The notes beneath the pieces were generated by a model. The model was given only the letters and a program-made list of their open reading frames with translations, had not been told where the DNA came from and made no database searches. A stretch of 42,237 bases of DNA from Solicoccozyma terricola. Taxonomy: Eukaryota > Basidiomycota > Tremellomycetes > Filobasidiales > Piskurozymaceae. The translations under genes and the position numbers were made by a program. The stretch is taken from positions 1-42,237 of the forward strand of contig BCLD01000015.1 in NCBI GenBank assembly GCA_001600875.1, in the 5' to 3' direction. Below, piece by piece: positions 1-11,004 of the stretch (position 1 is its first letter; the number at the start of each line of letters is the position of its first letter).

Positions 1-119
1 ACCCTAACCCTAACCCTAACCCTAACCCTAACCCTAACCCTAACCCTAACCCTAACCCTAACCCTAACCCTAACCCTAACCCTAACCCTAACCCTAACCC
101 TAACCCTAACCCTAACCCT
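1..119. repeat. Telomeric repeat array (CCCTAA)n
   Basis: About 20 perfect tandem CCCTAA units begin at the first base and end abruptly at about 119, where the sequence becomes unique. This is the C-rich strand of a TTAGGG telomere read inward, so base 1 is at or very near a chromosome end. The repeat type is common in fungi and does not by itself identify the lineage. Confidence 0.97.
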
Positions 120-541
120 GGCAGAAGGGGATTTTATAGCTAGAATATCGCGGACAAAAAAGAAACTCGGGTGGGATTGCCGCCGGCCGAGATTTCAACT
201 TGACGAATGTACCACCACCACCACTTCCGAACGCACCAACACCAACACCACCGAATCATACCCACCCCTTATCCCACCGCCACCACCCTCTCAGTTCCCT
301 CCCACCCTCTACTCACGGGAACCCCCCCCCCCCCCTCTATTCTATCGCTCACCCTCACCACAGGCGACGATCTCGTTCTTCCCGATTTTGGCATCGATAT
401 CGAGGTATAACCCTGGAGACCTCTGTCTCTTCCGCTAAAGGGTTATCTGGTGAACGAAGTGCCTTGCTGCTCTTCACTCACGAGAAGGATTTGAAACCAT
501 CACTCTTAACATGTACTCCCAGGAACGCTTGATAATGTAAC
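120..541. other. Subtelomeric stretch without a convincing gene
   Basis: The sequence is rich in CCA/CAC triplets and holds a C14 run at 322-335. Open frames at 200-532 and 207-410 give His/Pro/Thr-rich translations that look like conceptual translation of low-complexity DNA. A short frame ending at about 410 could be a first exon of the next gene, because a GT follows it, but I cannot link it with confidence. Confidence 0.5.
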
Positions 542-3137
542 ATGGTGTCCGTCACTTACATCTGTGTGACTAACCCCATCTCCCAACGTCGTCCTCTCAC
601 TCGCAACCACGTGTCCAAATCTACAAACCGACCTCGCCAAATGTCAGCTAGGATATATCGAAATCAACTCGACCCGATTCAAGTCGTGACCCACTCTTGG
701 GACAACGACAAAGACATGGCCTCCTCAATCCCTCGTCACGGTGTGACGAGGACCACTGAAGTGCCAAGACCCAGAACCACCGTCGATGCGTCTTCCACGT
801 CTGCTTCTGCCTCTGTCGCGCCCAAGTCACAGTTCTTGAAGGAACAACAGCATGATGAGCAGGTTAGGATAAGAGATGCAGGATTAATGGATGTTGATAG
901 GATGGGATTAATGGATTTGGCTAGGAAGAGACTTCCACAATCGGCTTGGGTTGATTCGACACTTTGGGACAAGTTCGATAAGGAGAATTTGGAGGTGGTC
1001 GTGCAGAGTCATTTTGAGAGGTATGGGGATGTGGGTGAGCATGGGGTGGGTTGGGTTGTTGCGCCGTCCTTTTTTTTCGTTTTACTGAGCCCCTGAACCC
1101 TGAACCAACCAACCAACCACTCGTCAACACGCTCCACCGTCCCTTGACATCACATCTGTTGTCCCTTCACGGTAATCTGATACACACCCTCTGCCAACCA
1201 TTCCTCGCCCCCGTCCTCATGTATACCGCCATTTCGCTCGGGCGGGAACATCTACCTCCAGTCCCAACCACTTCACTACGACTTTTCAAAAGCAATCAAC
1301 GTCGACAACAAAGTCCTCATCGTCTCCGGTCTCTCTCCCAATCTCCTATTCGCAATCAAGCGTATCTCAGATACGACTCATCGTGGGATTCGGAATCTGC
1401 GAAGCAGCGGTGTGGAAGCGACGACCGAGGGAAAATGGACTAGGGTAGTGACCAGGGCGGTTGATTTACTGACTGTGGAGATTGATCCAATGCAATTGTT
1501 GATGGTACAGTGAGTGGACCAAAGAGAGGGTTTTGGGGGGAGGGGGAGGGGGAGGGTTGGACACCCCAACTCACATCCCAGTCATGGCGGTAATCCCACC
1601 GGTATTGAAACCCACAGAAATGAACCAACATGCGACGCATCGGTACGGAGGATGCTGAATCTTACAAACCTCCCGGACCTTAAAGCGAATGGTGCGATCG
1701 GTGTCGATTTGAAAAGTTTGGACGTTGAAGGGTTACCGCCATATTGGGATGCAGCGAAGCTCATCAATGGGTTGATTGGAAGTGTTGTTTTGGACCTTCG
1801 ACAGGTAGGTGTTTCTTACGCGATGTCGTGGACATTTGGGTTCGGAATGGAATACCTCGTTTCTGAGGGGAACAGTCCACCGCAGGGAAAGTAGAAAGGG
1901 AAACAAAAACTGATCATCCTGCGTGTTGATCCCCCCCCCCCCCGGGAGCGCGCCCCTCCACAGTCGGCAACTCACCTCCTTTCCCATTCCTCATCAGCGA
2001 GGTGAAACCGCCGAACGGAGACCCCATACATGGGAGGAATCAGATGGTCACTTTGATGATGTCATCGTTGGAGGCGTGGTTCTATACCAAGGAGAGAGTG
2101 AACATGGCAGCTGGGGATACAGCGAGAGGTGGGACGTTAATTCCGACGGGCTCTCTTGCCGGGATGATGATGACGATCAATTCTCCGGCGTCAACGGCAC
2201 TTGGCGCTGGGGTTGGTGGAGGCGATGTGATTCCGGCGGAGACGTCCTCTCGGGAGGAAGCTCTCCTTTCTTCCACCGCACCTTCCTGCACACCCGCGAT
2301 ACCTTCCACCACCCCTGATATTCCCAGTCTCGTCCCGGACCCTTTCGGTATCGATCGCCCTTTCATCATCTATGGGCTGCTCGCCCACGGTGCGATGTGG
2401 TCTTTCCATGCCATGTCCAGGCAAAAGATTGGACGGGAGAGGGTTTTTGTGAGTGACCGTTTTTTGCTTGCTTCAGACGGGCTCCAAGTGCGTACGGAAG
2501 AGCCTATTATTGGGTCGCTAATTTTCATTCACCCCTCTTTCTCTCCCTCCCTTCGCCACATCGCACCGGTGTATGGCATGCTGTTATCNCCCCCNCCCCG
2601 CCATAGTACTGCGTCCAAATCAACACCTATGATGTGTCCTTCGCCAAGGGATACTACGAGGCGCTCGTGCAACTCGCTGGAATCATTAAATCCGGCATGG
2701 CGTACCGCAACATGATCCAGGAACTCTTCTCGCTTATCGCAGCGAACCAACATATCAGAGATAACCTGAAGGGGTTATTCGAGGATGGCTCTAACGCAAG
2801 CGGCGATCAGAAGGACGCTGGGCTCGGTGGTGGTGGTGGCGGTGGCAGCAAGGATCCTGGGACCGGGCGCGGCACCGTGCATGGCAACGACGGTACTCGC
2901 GGTCAAAAGCGAGCTCGTGACAACAACGATCAGGATGGTGCTCGGCCTGGCCCATCGCGTTCTGCGGACGACCGTGGTCACGGTCACCCAGCCGCTGCTC
3001 AGGATCTTGCCGGTTGTCGGCCTGACGAAGTCACCTTTGAATTCGCGCAAGACTCGGATGTCGAGTGGAACCCCCTAGACCGGATCACTCAGTGGCTTCT
3101 CCCGGTTTCAACACCCGTTCGAGACCCAACCGACTGA
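542..3137 (+). CDS. Unrecognised multi-exon subtelomeric protein
   Basis: I do not recognise this protein. Several open segments on the plus strand look like exons: about 542-1030, 1240-1512, 1590-1804, 1998-2450 and 2609-3137, with gaps carrying GT...AG introns. The middle is moderately hydrophobic and has a Thr/Ser/Pro-rich stretch. The segment from about 2610 is an ordinary amphipathic helical sequence (for example AKGYYEALVQLAGIIKSGMA). The C-terminus is low complexity: a Gly run, then a charged KR/D/N-rich part, with the stop at 3135-3137. Two presumed introns carry C-runs, at 1931-1943 and around 2588-2598, the latter with Ns. The exact start and exon joins are uncertain, and it may be two genes. 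Its position beside the telomere suggests a lineage-specific gene, but no function can be assigned. Confidence 0.4.
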
Positions 3138-3894
3138 CCGCAACTCGTCGCCAGTGACAGCGATCCACTGCAACCGGGGAACATGGCCGAGGATACGGCT
3201 ACAGTGATGTCTGGACGACCTCGAGCGATCTCAACGTCTACTCAGCACATGGTTCCTACCCCGAATGGGATCGTGAACCCCGAATGGGATCGTACTACTC
3301 TCCGAATACCGATAACCCGACTTGTGTTTACTGGAGGAGACCGAGTGAAGTGCTGCAGAGTTTCCTATGGCGCAGGTCAGCATTGGTTCGATCGTTGAGC
3401 TCGTATGATCGCAACATCGATTGCTATACTGACGTCCCACGCTTGCCCCTCCCTAAATAGTCCCGGTCCCGCATACGCTCGCGATGTTTGGTGAAAACAT
3501 AGACATCTCGCGGGAGTCTTCCGTGTGAGGACCCGCGTCTCTTCCCCTTCCCGGGCGAAATCGTGCTCACGCATCAATGACATCAACGTAAACGAACGGG
3601 CAAGCGGCGCCCAGGTCTGGTTCTCTGAGACCTCTACGCAGGCATGATAATGACACACAGTAGTCCAACGATTACGATTCGAGGTAGATCCAGTCTGAAC
3701 ATGCGATTGTGAATTATGAAAGGTACGGCTGGATATGATGATGCCCTTTGTGTAAAAGCATGACACGTCGAGCCCGGCCCTCGAGCCAAAAGAGGATGTA
3801 CGGATGGAGGATGATTGTACATCGCGACGTGAACGAGCATTGTTATCACATTGCTATCGCATTGTCATCGCATTGTTATCACGACGACAACTAC
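3138..3894. other. Gene-free stretch
   Basis: No convincing coding region is seen on either strand. A short imperfect direct repeat of an ATTGTTATCRC-like motif lies at about 3838-3885. The stretch is the probable 3' flank of both the preceding plus-strand gene and the following minus-strand glycosyltransferase gene. Confidence 0.5.
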
Positions 3895-4860
3895 CTACAG
3901 ACCCTCATACGTTGGGACATCAAACGCCGGCCTCAGCCTGTCCAGCTCACACGTCCAACCTGGCCCCCACTTGGCGTTCATATACGTTGTCCCACCATCC
4001 AGCTCTGCACGCTGAGCTTCGCTGTCGGTCATTGTAATCGCATCCCTGTGATCCGTGGTAACGCCGAGTCGCCATGCGTAGTCGCTGCGGTTGGCGTTGA
4101 GTGCGTTGGTGAAATTGATTCTCGCTTCGAGGGACATGTCGCTGCTGAAGAACCGATCCTGTTCCTCGTCGGTCATGACGGCGTGTAAGTGTGCAACGCT
4201 CCCAACGGAGTCCGCACAATCCACAACCTCGTACCCAGCCAGACGCATTCGTGCGTATCGATCGCAGTCCGACCCATACTGCGGGGTAGCAGGGTCCCAT
4301 GGAACAGCGTTTCCGGCGGTGACGGACACGGCACTAAGACGATCGTAGTCGATGAACATGACGCCTAGGCCATGGGGGGATGTGGAGCTTGCGTTTGTCG
4401 TCTCGATGCATCGTCTGGCCCTGTCGTACGCTCCCGTGTCCTCGGAGAGTAGTAGGATATCGGTATGACTCCAAAAGTAGAACGCTTCACCGGAATCCCT
4501 GGCCATCTTGTCCAAATACGCCTGCAGTTGAGTGAAACGTAGGTGAACCGGGGTGGTAACAACGTCCAGCACGCCGTACCTCGCTTTCAACCAATCCCTT
4601 TCCGCGTAAACCGACCCGTCCCAGCTGTTGTCTACGATGATTATGTTGGGCCACGCCACGAATTGGTACCCTCGGAGGGTCTGAAGGAGCATTGCGAAGC
4701 CGAACGTGAAAGGGATGTAGGTGATCGGGCCGCGGGGGCCAAGGGGGCCACGGGGAACAACGAGGAGCCCCCTGGCATGGAGATGGTAGGTCAAGAAGAG
4801 GACAGAGAAGGCGATGGAGATGCCGACGATGGCCGCTGTTCGACGACTGACCGTCGGCAT
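3895..4860 (-). CDS. Putative type II membrane glycosyltransferase
   Basis: An intronless frame of 321 residues. A short basic N-terminus is followed by one hydrophobic segment (AAIVGISIAFSVLFLTYHLH), a signal-anchor pattern typical of Golgi glycosyltransferases. The luminal part shows NIIIVDNS, a TPVHLRFTQLQ segment and YFWSHTDILLLSED, which resemble an uncharacterised fungal family annotated as glycosyltransferases with a GT-A-like fold; here the acidic metal-site motif would be in WSHTD. I chose the ATG at 4860 because it has a purine at -3 and leaves 98 bp to the hydrolase stop; an in-frame ATG at 4914 adds 18 residues. Its donor and acceptor are unknown. A link to the neighbouring peroxisomal genes is possible only by position. 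Confidence 0.65.
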   Translation of the reverse strand: MPTVSRRTAAIVGISIAFSVLFLTYHLHARGLLVVPRGPLGPRGPITYIPFTFGFAMLLQTLRGYQFVAWPNIIIVDNSWDGSVYAERDWLKARYGVLDVVTTPVHLRFTQLQAYLDKMARDSGEAFYFWSHTDILLLSEDTGAYDRARRCIETTNASSTSPHGLGVMFIDYDRLSAVSVTAGNAVPWDPATPQYGSDCDRYARMRLAGYEVVDCADSVGSVAHLHAVMTDEEQDRFFSSDMSLEARINFTNALNANRSDYAWRLGVTTDHRDAITMTDSEAQRAELDGGTTYMNAKWGPGWTCELDRLRPAFDVPTYEGL

Positions 4861-4958
4861 GGCATGTCGTTGATCGTTGGATAGGTGGGGACGAACGGTG
4901 GTTATCATCGCCATACACCGCGCGACGGCACGTGACGTGACCCTGCTGCTATCATGTT

Positions 4959-6423
4959 CTACAACCTGCTGCGAATAATGACACCCCCGTACCGCTCGAG
5001 AAACTCGCTGAGAACCCTCGCCACATCCTCCGGTTTCTCCTGTATAGCTAGATGCCCAGATTCTACCCACGTCGCGGTGGCTCCCGGGATGGCGTCTCGC
5101 ACGGCAATCATACCCTCGATATCCCCGCGGCTGTGATGGGGGAGTGAGCGACGGCGGCCTGGTGTCCCGTCGGTAACACTCACCCTGCTCCAGACGATGT
5201 GGCATCGATGATATGCACCCCCTTCCCCGCTTTGAGCTCCGACAACCTCCAGAACGTTTCAAACGAGGTTTTTCCATCCGCAAACGTCGCTGCTTCACAC
5301 CAGGGCGGCGTGGCGAGAGTGACACTCCCGTCACCCACAAGCCCATATTCTAGGTAAACTTCTAGCTGCCTCGGGTCCATTGCCCCAAAGAGTTTGGATT
5401 TGGTGAGCGCAGTGCGGGCGGCGGATCTGGACGACCACACGGACTGCCGTCGAATCGCACCCTCCACCAACGCCAACTGCAGGTGTCGTATCGACACGTC
5501 CTTGNGTNNNNGGGNGGGGGGGGGGGGGGCGTCAGCGTACGCACGACAAGCGACCACTGGCAACCTACCATCGGCTCGACGAGCAGCAACGATGAAAATA
5601 TCGAGGTTTCAATCTGTGCCACCACTCTGAGACAACGAAAGGTGTCATTGCACGCCGTGGATCAACTCCCGAACGAACTCACAACGCTGCAGCACCGAAA
5701 CTGTGGCCAAATGCCACCACGTCGTCTCTCCGTGTCATCTCCTGATGTTCCGGCAAATATTCTGGCAGCTGATCGACTGTCATCACCCGCGGCATTACGT
5801 GCTGCACAAAGTGAGCCACATCCCTCGCGTGGTCTTTCCACGAGTATAACGGGCCGAGAAGAGGTTCGTTGATGGATGCCGACATGCCATGATTGACCGC
5901 GTCGAGCAGCCAGATCTCCGAGACGTGGGTGAGATCGGCTAGGGCGAGTGGAAGGTAGTAGCCCTAGGGTGGAGCCGTCGTCAATCGAGGTCCACCGAAC
6001 GCACCGCACCGCACCGCACCGCACCGCACCCACCTCGACGGGAAGACCATTCGCGTGACAGCATACTATCGTCACACCGCCACGTATGTCCCTGTCACAT
6101 CGTACCAACCGACGGACGACCATGTACAGTTGACACGGCGGGGAGGGTGATTTCAACGCCGCCAAGTGCGCTTCCCCTGCCTCCCGACTCAATCCTTCTG
6201 CCTTGGTCGCCCGGACATCCTTCAAAGTCTCTGTCGAAAGCTCCTTCACCCGCCTCTTGAACGCAGTCTTGCGAGATCGCTCCTCGTCATCGTCATCCGG
6301 CAACACCACTGAATCGGCCAACGAGCGCGTGTGTGCCGCTGGTGTGATGTGAATACTCAACCGGAAGCCACTCGGGAGTAGGTCGGGCTGAGTATATGCC
6401 CATTGTGGTAGCTGGGGTTGCAT
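4959..6423 (-). CDS. Alpha/beta hydrolase with PTS1 (Lpx1-like)
   Basis: A spliced minus-strand gene. In order it shows an oxyanion-type HANG turn after TIVCC, an LDAVNHGMS segment, the nucleophile elbow GHSFGA, an SSLLLVEPM strand, a cap region, and the catalytic-His segment WVESGHLAIQEKP. This order matches peroxisomal hydrolases of the yeast Lpx1 and Alternaria AKT2 type. The last three residues are SRL, a good type 1 peroxisomal signal. Introns include one with (GCACC)n at 6001-6030 and one with a C-run on the coding strand that contains Ns (5505-5529), so one exon edge is uncertain. I use the ATG at 6423; an upstream in-frame ATG at 6594 would leave only about 50 bp to the ligase stop. 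The likely role is hydrolysis of an ester or acyl-CoA in the peroxisome. The substrate is unknown. Confidence 0.8.
5505..5529. repeat. Poly-G tract with Ns (intronic)
   Basis: A G-run broken by ambiguous bases at 5505, 5508-5511 and 5515. It lies in an intron of the minus-strand hydrolase gene, so the coding strand reads poly-C. The Ns suggest that length or sequence could not be resolved. Confidence 0.85.
6001..6030. repeat. (GCACC)n microsatellite in hydrolase intron
   Basis: Six tandem GCACC units next to the 5' splice site of a hydrolase intron; the donor on the minus strand lies at about 6033. Confidence 0.85.
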
Positions 6424-6645
6424 AGCTAGGTGGTGGATGCTGGGATGCTGCGACGTCCCGAACTCTATTGGGGTTGCACTGTCATGATATGGATCGATCG
6501 CTGGTGGACGGAAAGACGGTTCGCGCGAAATACCCGGTGTTAGCCGCCCGGGCCTCAAATAGCCTCGCACAGCTCGTGCTGACAGACGCTTCATGACGCT
6601 GGTGTGCAAAATCCAGAGCTAGATGTATTGTATCATGTAAGTGTC

Positions 6646-8911
6646 CTACAACCGGGCCTTTTCTGCCAACGCCGCCACCTCCGCCTGTGCTCTTTCCCTC
6701 AACGCTCGTCTGAGAACTTTCCCGGAAGGCCTGTGAGAGATGCCTGTCAGTGCCACGATCCCCACCCCCCCCCCCCCCCCACGCCCGGCCTCACAATCTA
6801 GGAAAGTCATCGGTCAAAACAATCCCCCCTGTCAACCGCTTATAATGCGCCACTTTGGGACCCATCCACGCATGGATATGATCCGCGCACTTGATCTTGT
6901 CGTCTTCGGTTGGGTAAGCATGTAGGCCCTTTGCGGGAACAATGTATGCTCTGTCGCGGGGATGTCAGTCAGCGTGGGACATCAAACTCGTCGTATGCAA
7001 CACCCACCTCGGCAGTTCAGTCTGATCCTTTTCACTCCATACCCCGACAACCCCCACATCGGCCACCGCATCGTGTCCCATCAACAACGCCTCGAGTTCT
7101 GCAGGTGCGATTTGCAATCCCTTGTGCTTGATTAATTCCTTTTTCCTGTCGACGACTCTGATAACCCCTTCCTGGGACATGGTGACAATGTCGCCAGTCT
7201 TGTACCATCCGTCGGGAGTGATGGTATTCTTGGTGGCTTTAGGGTTTCGAAGGTAGCCTCTGCCGCGGGGGGCCCTCGTCGTCAGCCAACACCTCCAGAT
7301 AGCCCGCCTGACAAAACCCACTTCATAACATTTGGCCCTCGAATCCACAACTCCCCCCTCTCTCCTTCCTTGACGTCCCTCTCGTCATCGTCCAACAACC
7401 TGGCCTCCATATTCGGCACCAATTTCCCAACTGATCCTCTATACTTTGTTGCATCCTTGTCGTCGAGGACTGTACATGCCGGTGCCGATTCAGTGGATCC
7501 ATAGCCTTGGACGACGACGATGCCGTACTTGGCGAACCGACGTTCTATCATGAGGGTGAGGACCTCGCCGCAGGCACTGGGGGGAAACATCAGCCACAGT
7601 CTCGAGCCACGCATCAACATCGATCGACTCACGCGGCGCCTGTCATCATCCACTTCAAACTCGACAAATCGTACCCGTCTGGGACGGACGATTTGGACAG
7701 GGCCATCTGCGGGGGACGGCGGGGGTGGCGGGGTAAGAACCCTAACAGAGCACTTTACGAATGACCTCCCAACCCACTCACCAGCACAGGCGGTGCCACG
7801 AGTGCAAACGTGCATTTGTACTCTTCCGTCGCCTTGCAAAAGGTCTCGATGCTGAATTTCTGTCCGGCGTGCATGGATTAGTGGCCGTCGTCCGTCCCCT
7901 CCACCCCCCACCCCCACTCACAGGAATGACGATCACCGAGTAACCCTCATGCAACGAACAAAACATCAACTTGACGCATCCGTAGATGTGGTACATCGGT
8001 CTGCAGTCTCCCCAACGTCAGCTGCCATCCCCAACAACTCCCCTGGCTTACTCACAGAAATGCAACGGTAGAATCCTTCCCTGAATTGACGGCAGGAACC
8101 GCTCTGGCAAACTGACTCAATACCACGGTCAAGTTCTGGTGCGTGAGTTCGACGCCCTTGGAGAGTCCGGTTGTGCCGGAAGAGTAGCCTGTGGAGGTGG
8201 TCGTCGTCGTCAGCGGCACGCGCGCGCATCGTTAGAGGACGGACAACTACGTACACATCAATGTAGTCCTCGTCTTTACTTCATCTCCAGCAACCTCCTC
8301 CTCGAACACACCGTCCCCAATCAAGGTCTCGTAACCGATCATCCCGTCGACGTTGACATCGCCGGCGGCAATCACCATCGTGGTGAAACGAATTCCAACC
8401 GGCGCATCGACGCAAATCCTTGTACGTACCGCTGGTGACAAGAATTTGAATGACGCGATGAGGGTGGGTATCAACCCGGGGTCCACAAAGATCATAGACA
8501 CCCGAGAGTCTTCGATTTGATGAGCGAGTTCCTGTGGGGAGCTGGACAGAAGGGTTGGAGGTTGAGCGTGGAACGCCCGCAGAGACTGGGACAGATAGCC
8601 ACTCACTACGCAGCACTAGCCAAACTAGGCACCAATCCAGCAGCAATACATCCCAACACCACGATTGGATATTCGATGCTGGTTTTCCCAAATAACAACA
8701 CCGTGTCCCCACTTTTCAGTCCCTTTTTATGCCTCAATCCCCAAGCCAACCTCCTTGCCTTGTCGAACGCTTGTCCGCGGGTATACGAACGTTTTGTAGG
8801 GTAGTCGATGTATACTGGGAGGTCGAGGGAGATGGGACGCGCAGCGAGGTATTGGAAGAGGCCGACGGTTGGGAGGGCCACATCTGGGTAAGGGGATTTG
8901 TAGATGTGCAT
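6646..8911 (-). CDS. Peroxisomal acyl-CoA ligase, 4-coumarate-CoA-ligase-like (PTS1)
   Basis: A member of the AMP-forming acyl-CoA synthetase superfamily that converts a carboxylic acid, ATP and CoA to acyl-CoA. Visible motifs in order are a 4CL-like N-terminus (SPYPDV, then GKTSIEYPIVVLGCIAAGLV), the P-loop SSGTTGLSKGV, YGSTESAP, GWYKTGD, VDRKKELIKHKGLQIAPAEL, and a terminal PSGKVLRRALRERA helix. The last residues are ARL, a type 1 peroxisomal signal. The gene has about eight short introns; two carry C-rich runs on the plus strand, at 6765-6780 and about 7901-7918. The ATG at 8911 opens directly into the family N-terminus. It diverges from the thiolase gene across 303 bp. Family resemblance favours an aromatic (cinnamate-type) or medium-chain acid over long-chain fatty acid, but this is not proven. 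Confidence 0.88.
6765..6780. repeat. C16 tract in ligase intron
   Basis: A pure C-run inside the last intron of the minus-strand ligase gene, so the coding strand reads poly-G. The intron is bounded by GTGAGG and CTCACAG on the coding strand. Confidence 0.85.
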
Positions 8912-9214
8912 GGTGGGACGGTGGGATGGTGGGATGTTGGGATGGTCGGGTAGTTGGATGGGTGGATGGTTGGATGGTGGGATGGTGGGGGATTGGTGGG
9001 CACGGACGGGCTATAAGAACGACTCGGCGCGGCGAAACATCTACCGCGATAGGCTAACTTGAATTCGCCACCGATCGCCGCCGGCTAACTGCCCGGGTGG
9101 GTCGTCCATATAAGCGGCCGATGTGTATGTCAAACCAGCTCCCAACTCCTCCAACGTCCTCCAACTCCTCCAACCCATCCAACTCAACCAACTCATCCAA
9201 CTCATCTCACCAAC
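8912..9214. promoter_or_regulatory. Shared divergent promoter of ligase and thiolase
   Basis: The ligase (minus) and thiolase (plus) start codons face away from each other across 303 bp, so both genes are probably driven from here. The ligase side holds a GGTGGGATGGT-type minisatellite (about 8913-9000). The thiolase side has TATAAG at 9012-9017 and 9109-9114; the second is about 100 bp before the ATG and is the likelier TATA element. The motif CGGCGAAACA at 9030-9039 recurs in the promoter of the multifunctional enzyme. The thiolase 5' leader (about 9138-9210) is a pyrimidine-rich TCCAAC repeat. Confidence 0.6.
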
Positions 9215-10806
9215 ATGGCTCGCAATCACCTCCTCGTACAATCGCCCGAAGACGTGGTCATCTGCTGCGCGGTCAGAACTGCTTTGACCCGTTACAAGAA
9301 GGGAGGTTTCAAGGATGCTCTGCCAGAGGATCTCTTGACTGCTGTTTTCAAGGCCGTCCGTGAGTACTGCGGTGATTCACGCGACCGTGCACCACGCCAA
9401 TAACTCCCATCCGCCCACCCCCCGCAGTGGATAAAACCGGCGTCGACCCTTCTGCCATCGATGACATCGCCGTTGGAAGCGTCCTCGCTGAAGCTGGAGG
9501 GACGAACATGGTTCGAATGGCTCAACTTGCCGCTGGAATTCCCCACACGTATGTCGCCGCCGCCGCGGCGTACTCTGCACGATCCACGCACTGATCACCA
9601 CCTTACAGTGCCACCATAGCTACCGTCCAGCGCTTCTGTTCATCCGGACTCATGGCAGTCTCACAGATCGCCAACCAAATCGCCTTGCATCAGATTGACG
9701 TTGGAATCGCTGCTGGCGTCGAGCACATGAGCACCGGACAGGACAATTCGACGCTACCACGCAAGATCTCTGAACATGTCTTGAAGACGCAGGAAGCGAG
9801 GGATGTGTTGATTCCTATGGGAATCACGAGCGAGAATGTGAGTTGTTCGCGCGCGTTTACGCGAGCGACCACCACGACCTAACTACCACCCACGAACCCA
9901 GGTCGCCGCGGACTTTGGCGTTTCAAGGGAAGAGCAAGACGCATTCGCTGCCAACTCTTATCAAAAAGCGACGAGAGCACAAAAGGCCGGATGGTTTCGT
10001 GAGGAGATTGTGCCGGTGGAGGTGGGTATTTTGACAAACCCCCCCCCCCCCCCCCCCCCACGCCCAGCCGCTAATCCCGACCCCAGGTCGACTACATTGA
10101 CCCCACCTCTGGCACCAAATCCCGCGTCATCGTTGATAGCGACGACGGCATCCGAGACGGCGTGACGCAGCAATCGCTAAGCAAACTCAAACCCGCCTTT
10201 TTCCCCCACGGGAGTACACATGCGGGGAACGCCTCGCAGATCTCGGATGGTGCAGCAGGCCTCCTCTTGACTCGACGCTCTGTCGCCAACAAGCTGGGCC
10301 TCAAGGTGATTGGAAAGTTTGTGACGATAGGTTTGGCTGGGGTTCCTGTCCGTGTGATGGGGTGGGTGGTGGTGGTGGTGGTTCGTGCGTGCGTGGATTC
10401 TGGTGGAGACTGACCTCTAGAGTGTCTTTCTAGCATTGGACCAGCCTACGCGATACCCAAGGCACTGCATAACGCCGGTATCACGGACGCCGATGTCGAT
10501 TTCTACGAGATCAACGAGGCTTTCGCATCTCAAGCGGCGTACAGCGTGAAGAAGTTGGGTATCGATCCTCGCAAGGTCAATCCTGTTGGTGGATCCATCG
10601 CATTCGGTGAGTGATGGCTTCGCTTCCACACCGCCGTCCGTCCATCTAACCGCCTCCCTCCAGGACACCCACTCGGCTGCACGGGAGCTCGACAACTCGC
10701 TACGGGGTTCGCAGAGGCCAAGAGAAGAGGCCACAAGGTTTTCGTCACCAGTATGTGTGTTGGAACCGGTCAGGGAGTGGCGGGAGTGTTTGTAAACGAG
10801 CAGTGA
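9215..10806 (+). CDS. 3-ketoacyl-CoA thiolase (acetyl-CoA C-acyltransferase)
   Basis: Cleaves 3-ketoacyl-CoA with CoA to acetyl-CoA and a shortened acyl-CoA. Seven exons join in frame to 401 residues: 9215-9359, 9428-9548, 9609-9837, 9902-10021, 10087-10361, 10434-10606 and 10664-10806. The nucleophile Cys is in [17 protein letters not shown], followed by [37 protein letters not shown] and the second Cys in [10 protein letters not shown]. The N-terminal half ([16 protein letters not shown]) is of the peroxisomal ACAA1/Pot1 type, not the cytosolic acetoacetyl-CoA type. No clear PTS2 nonapeptide is visible near the N-terminus and the C-terminus (VNEQ) is not a PTS1. It would supply the last step for the ligase and multifunctional enzyme. 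Intron 4 holds a C21 run. Confidence 0.92.
10039..10059. repeat. C21 tract in thiolase intron 4
   Basis: A pure C-run within the intron at 10022-10086, between the donor GTGGGT and a CTAAT-type branch site. Confidence 0.9.
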
Positions 10807-11004
10807 GGGTAAACCTCCACGAGATGCATAAGAATATTGCCATCGGAGACGCCGTAGACAGTAGACCATACCACGAGATATCGGCAAACTCGGGATGTCA
10901 CGTGACCAGTGACAACCTGGCTCGTCCTGTCCTCCCATCTCTCCCACCTCCCCACCACCCCCACCACCCAACCTCCCCACATCCCCCACATCCCAACACC
11001 GCAC

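Noticed and set aside
200..532. Pro/His-rich frames next to the telomere.
   Set aside because: Low-complexity translation of CCA-rich DNA with no support beyond openness.
10909..11004. N-terminal extension of the regulator upstream of 11005.
   Set aside because: It begins with GTG and runs through a CCAC-rich leader. The ATG at 11005 directly precedes the zinc-cluster region.
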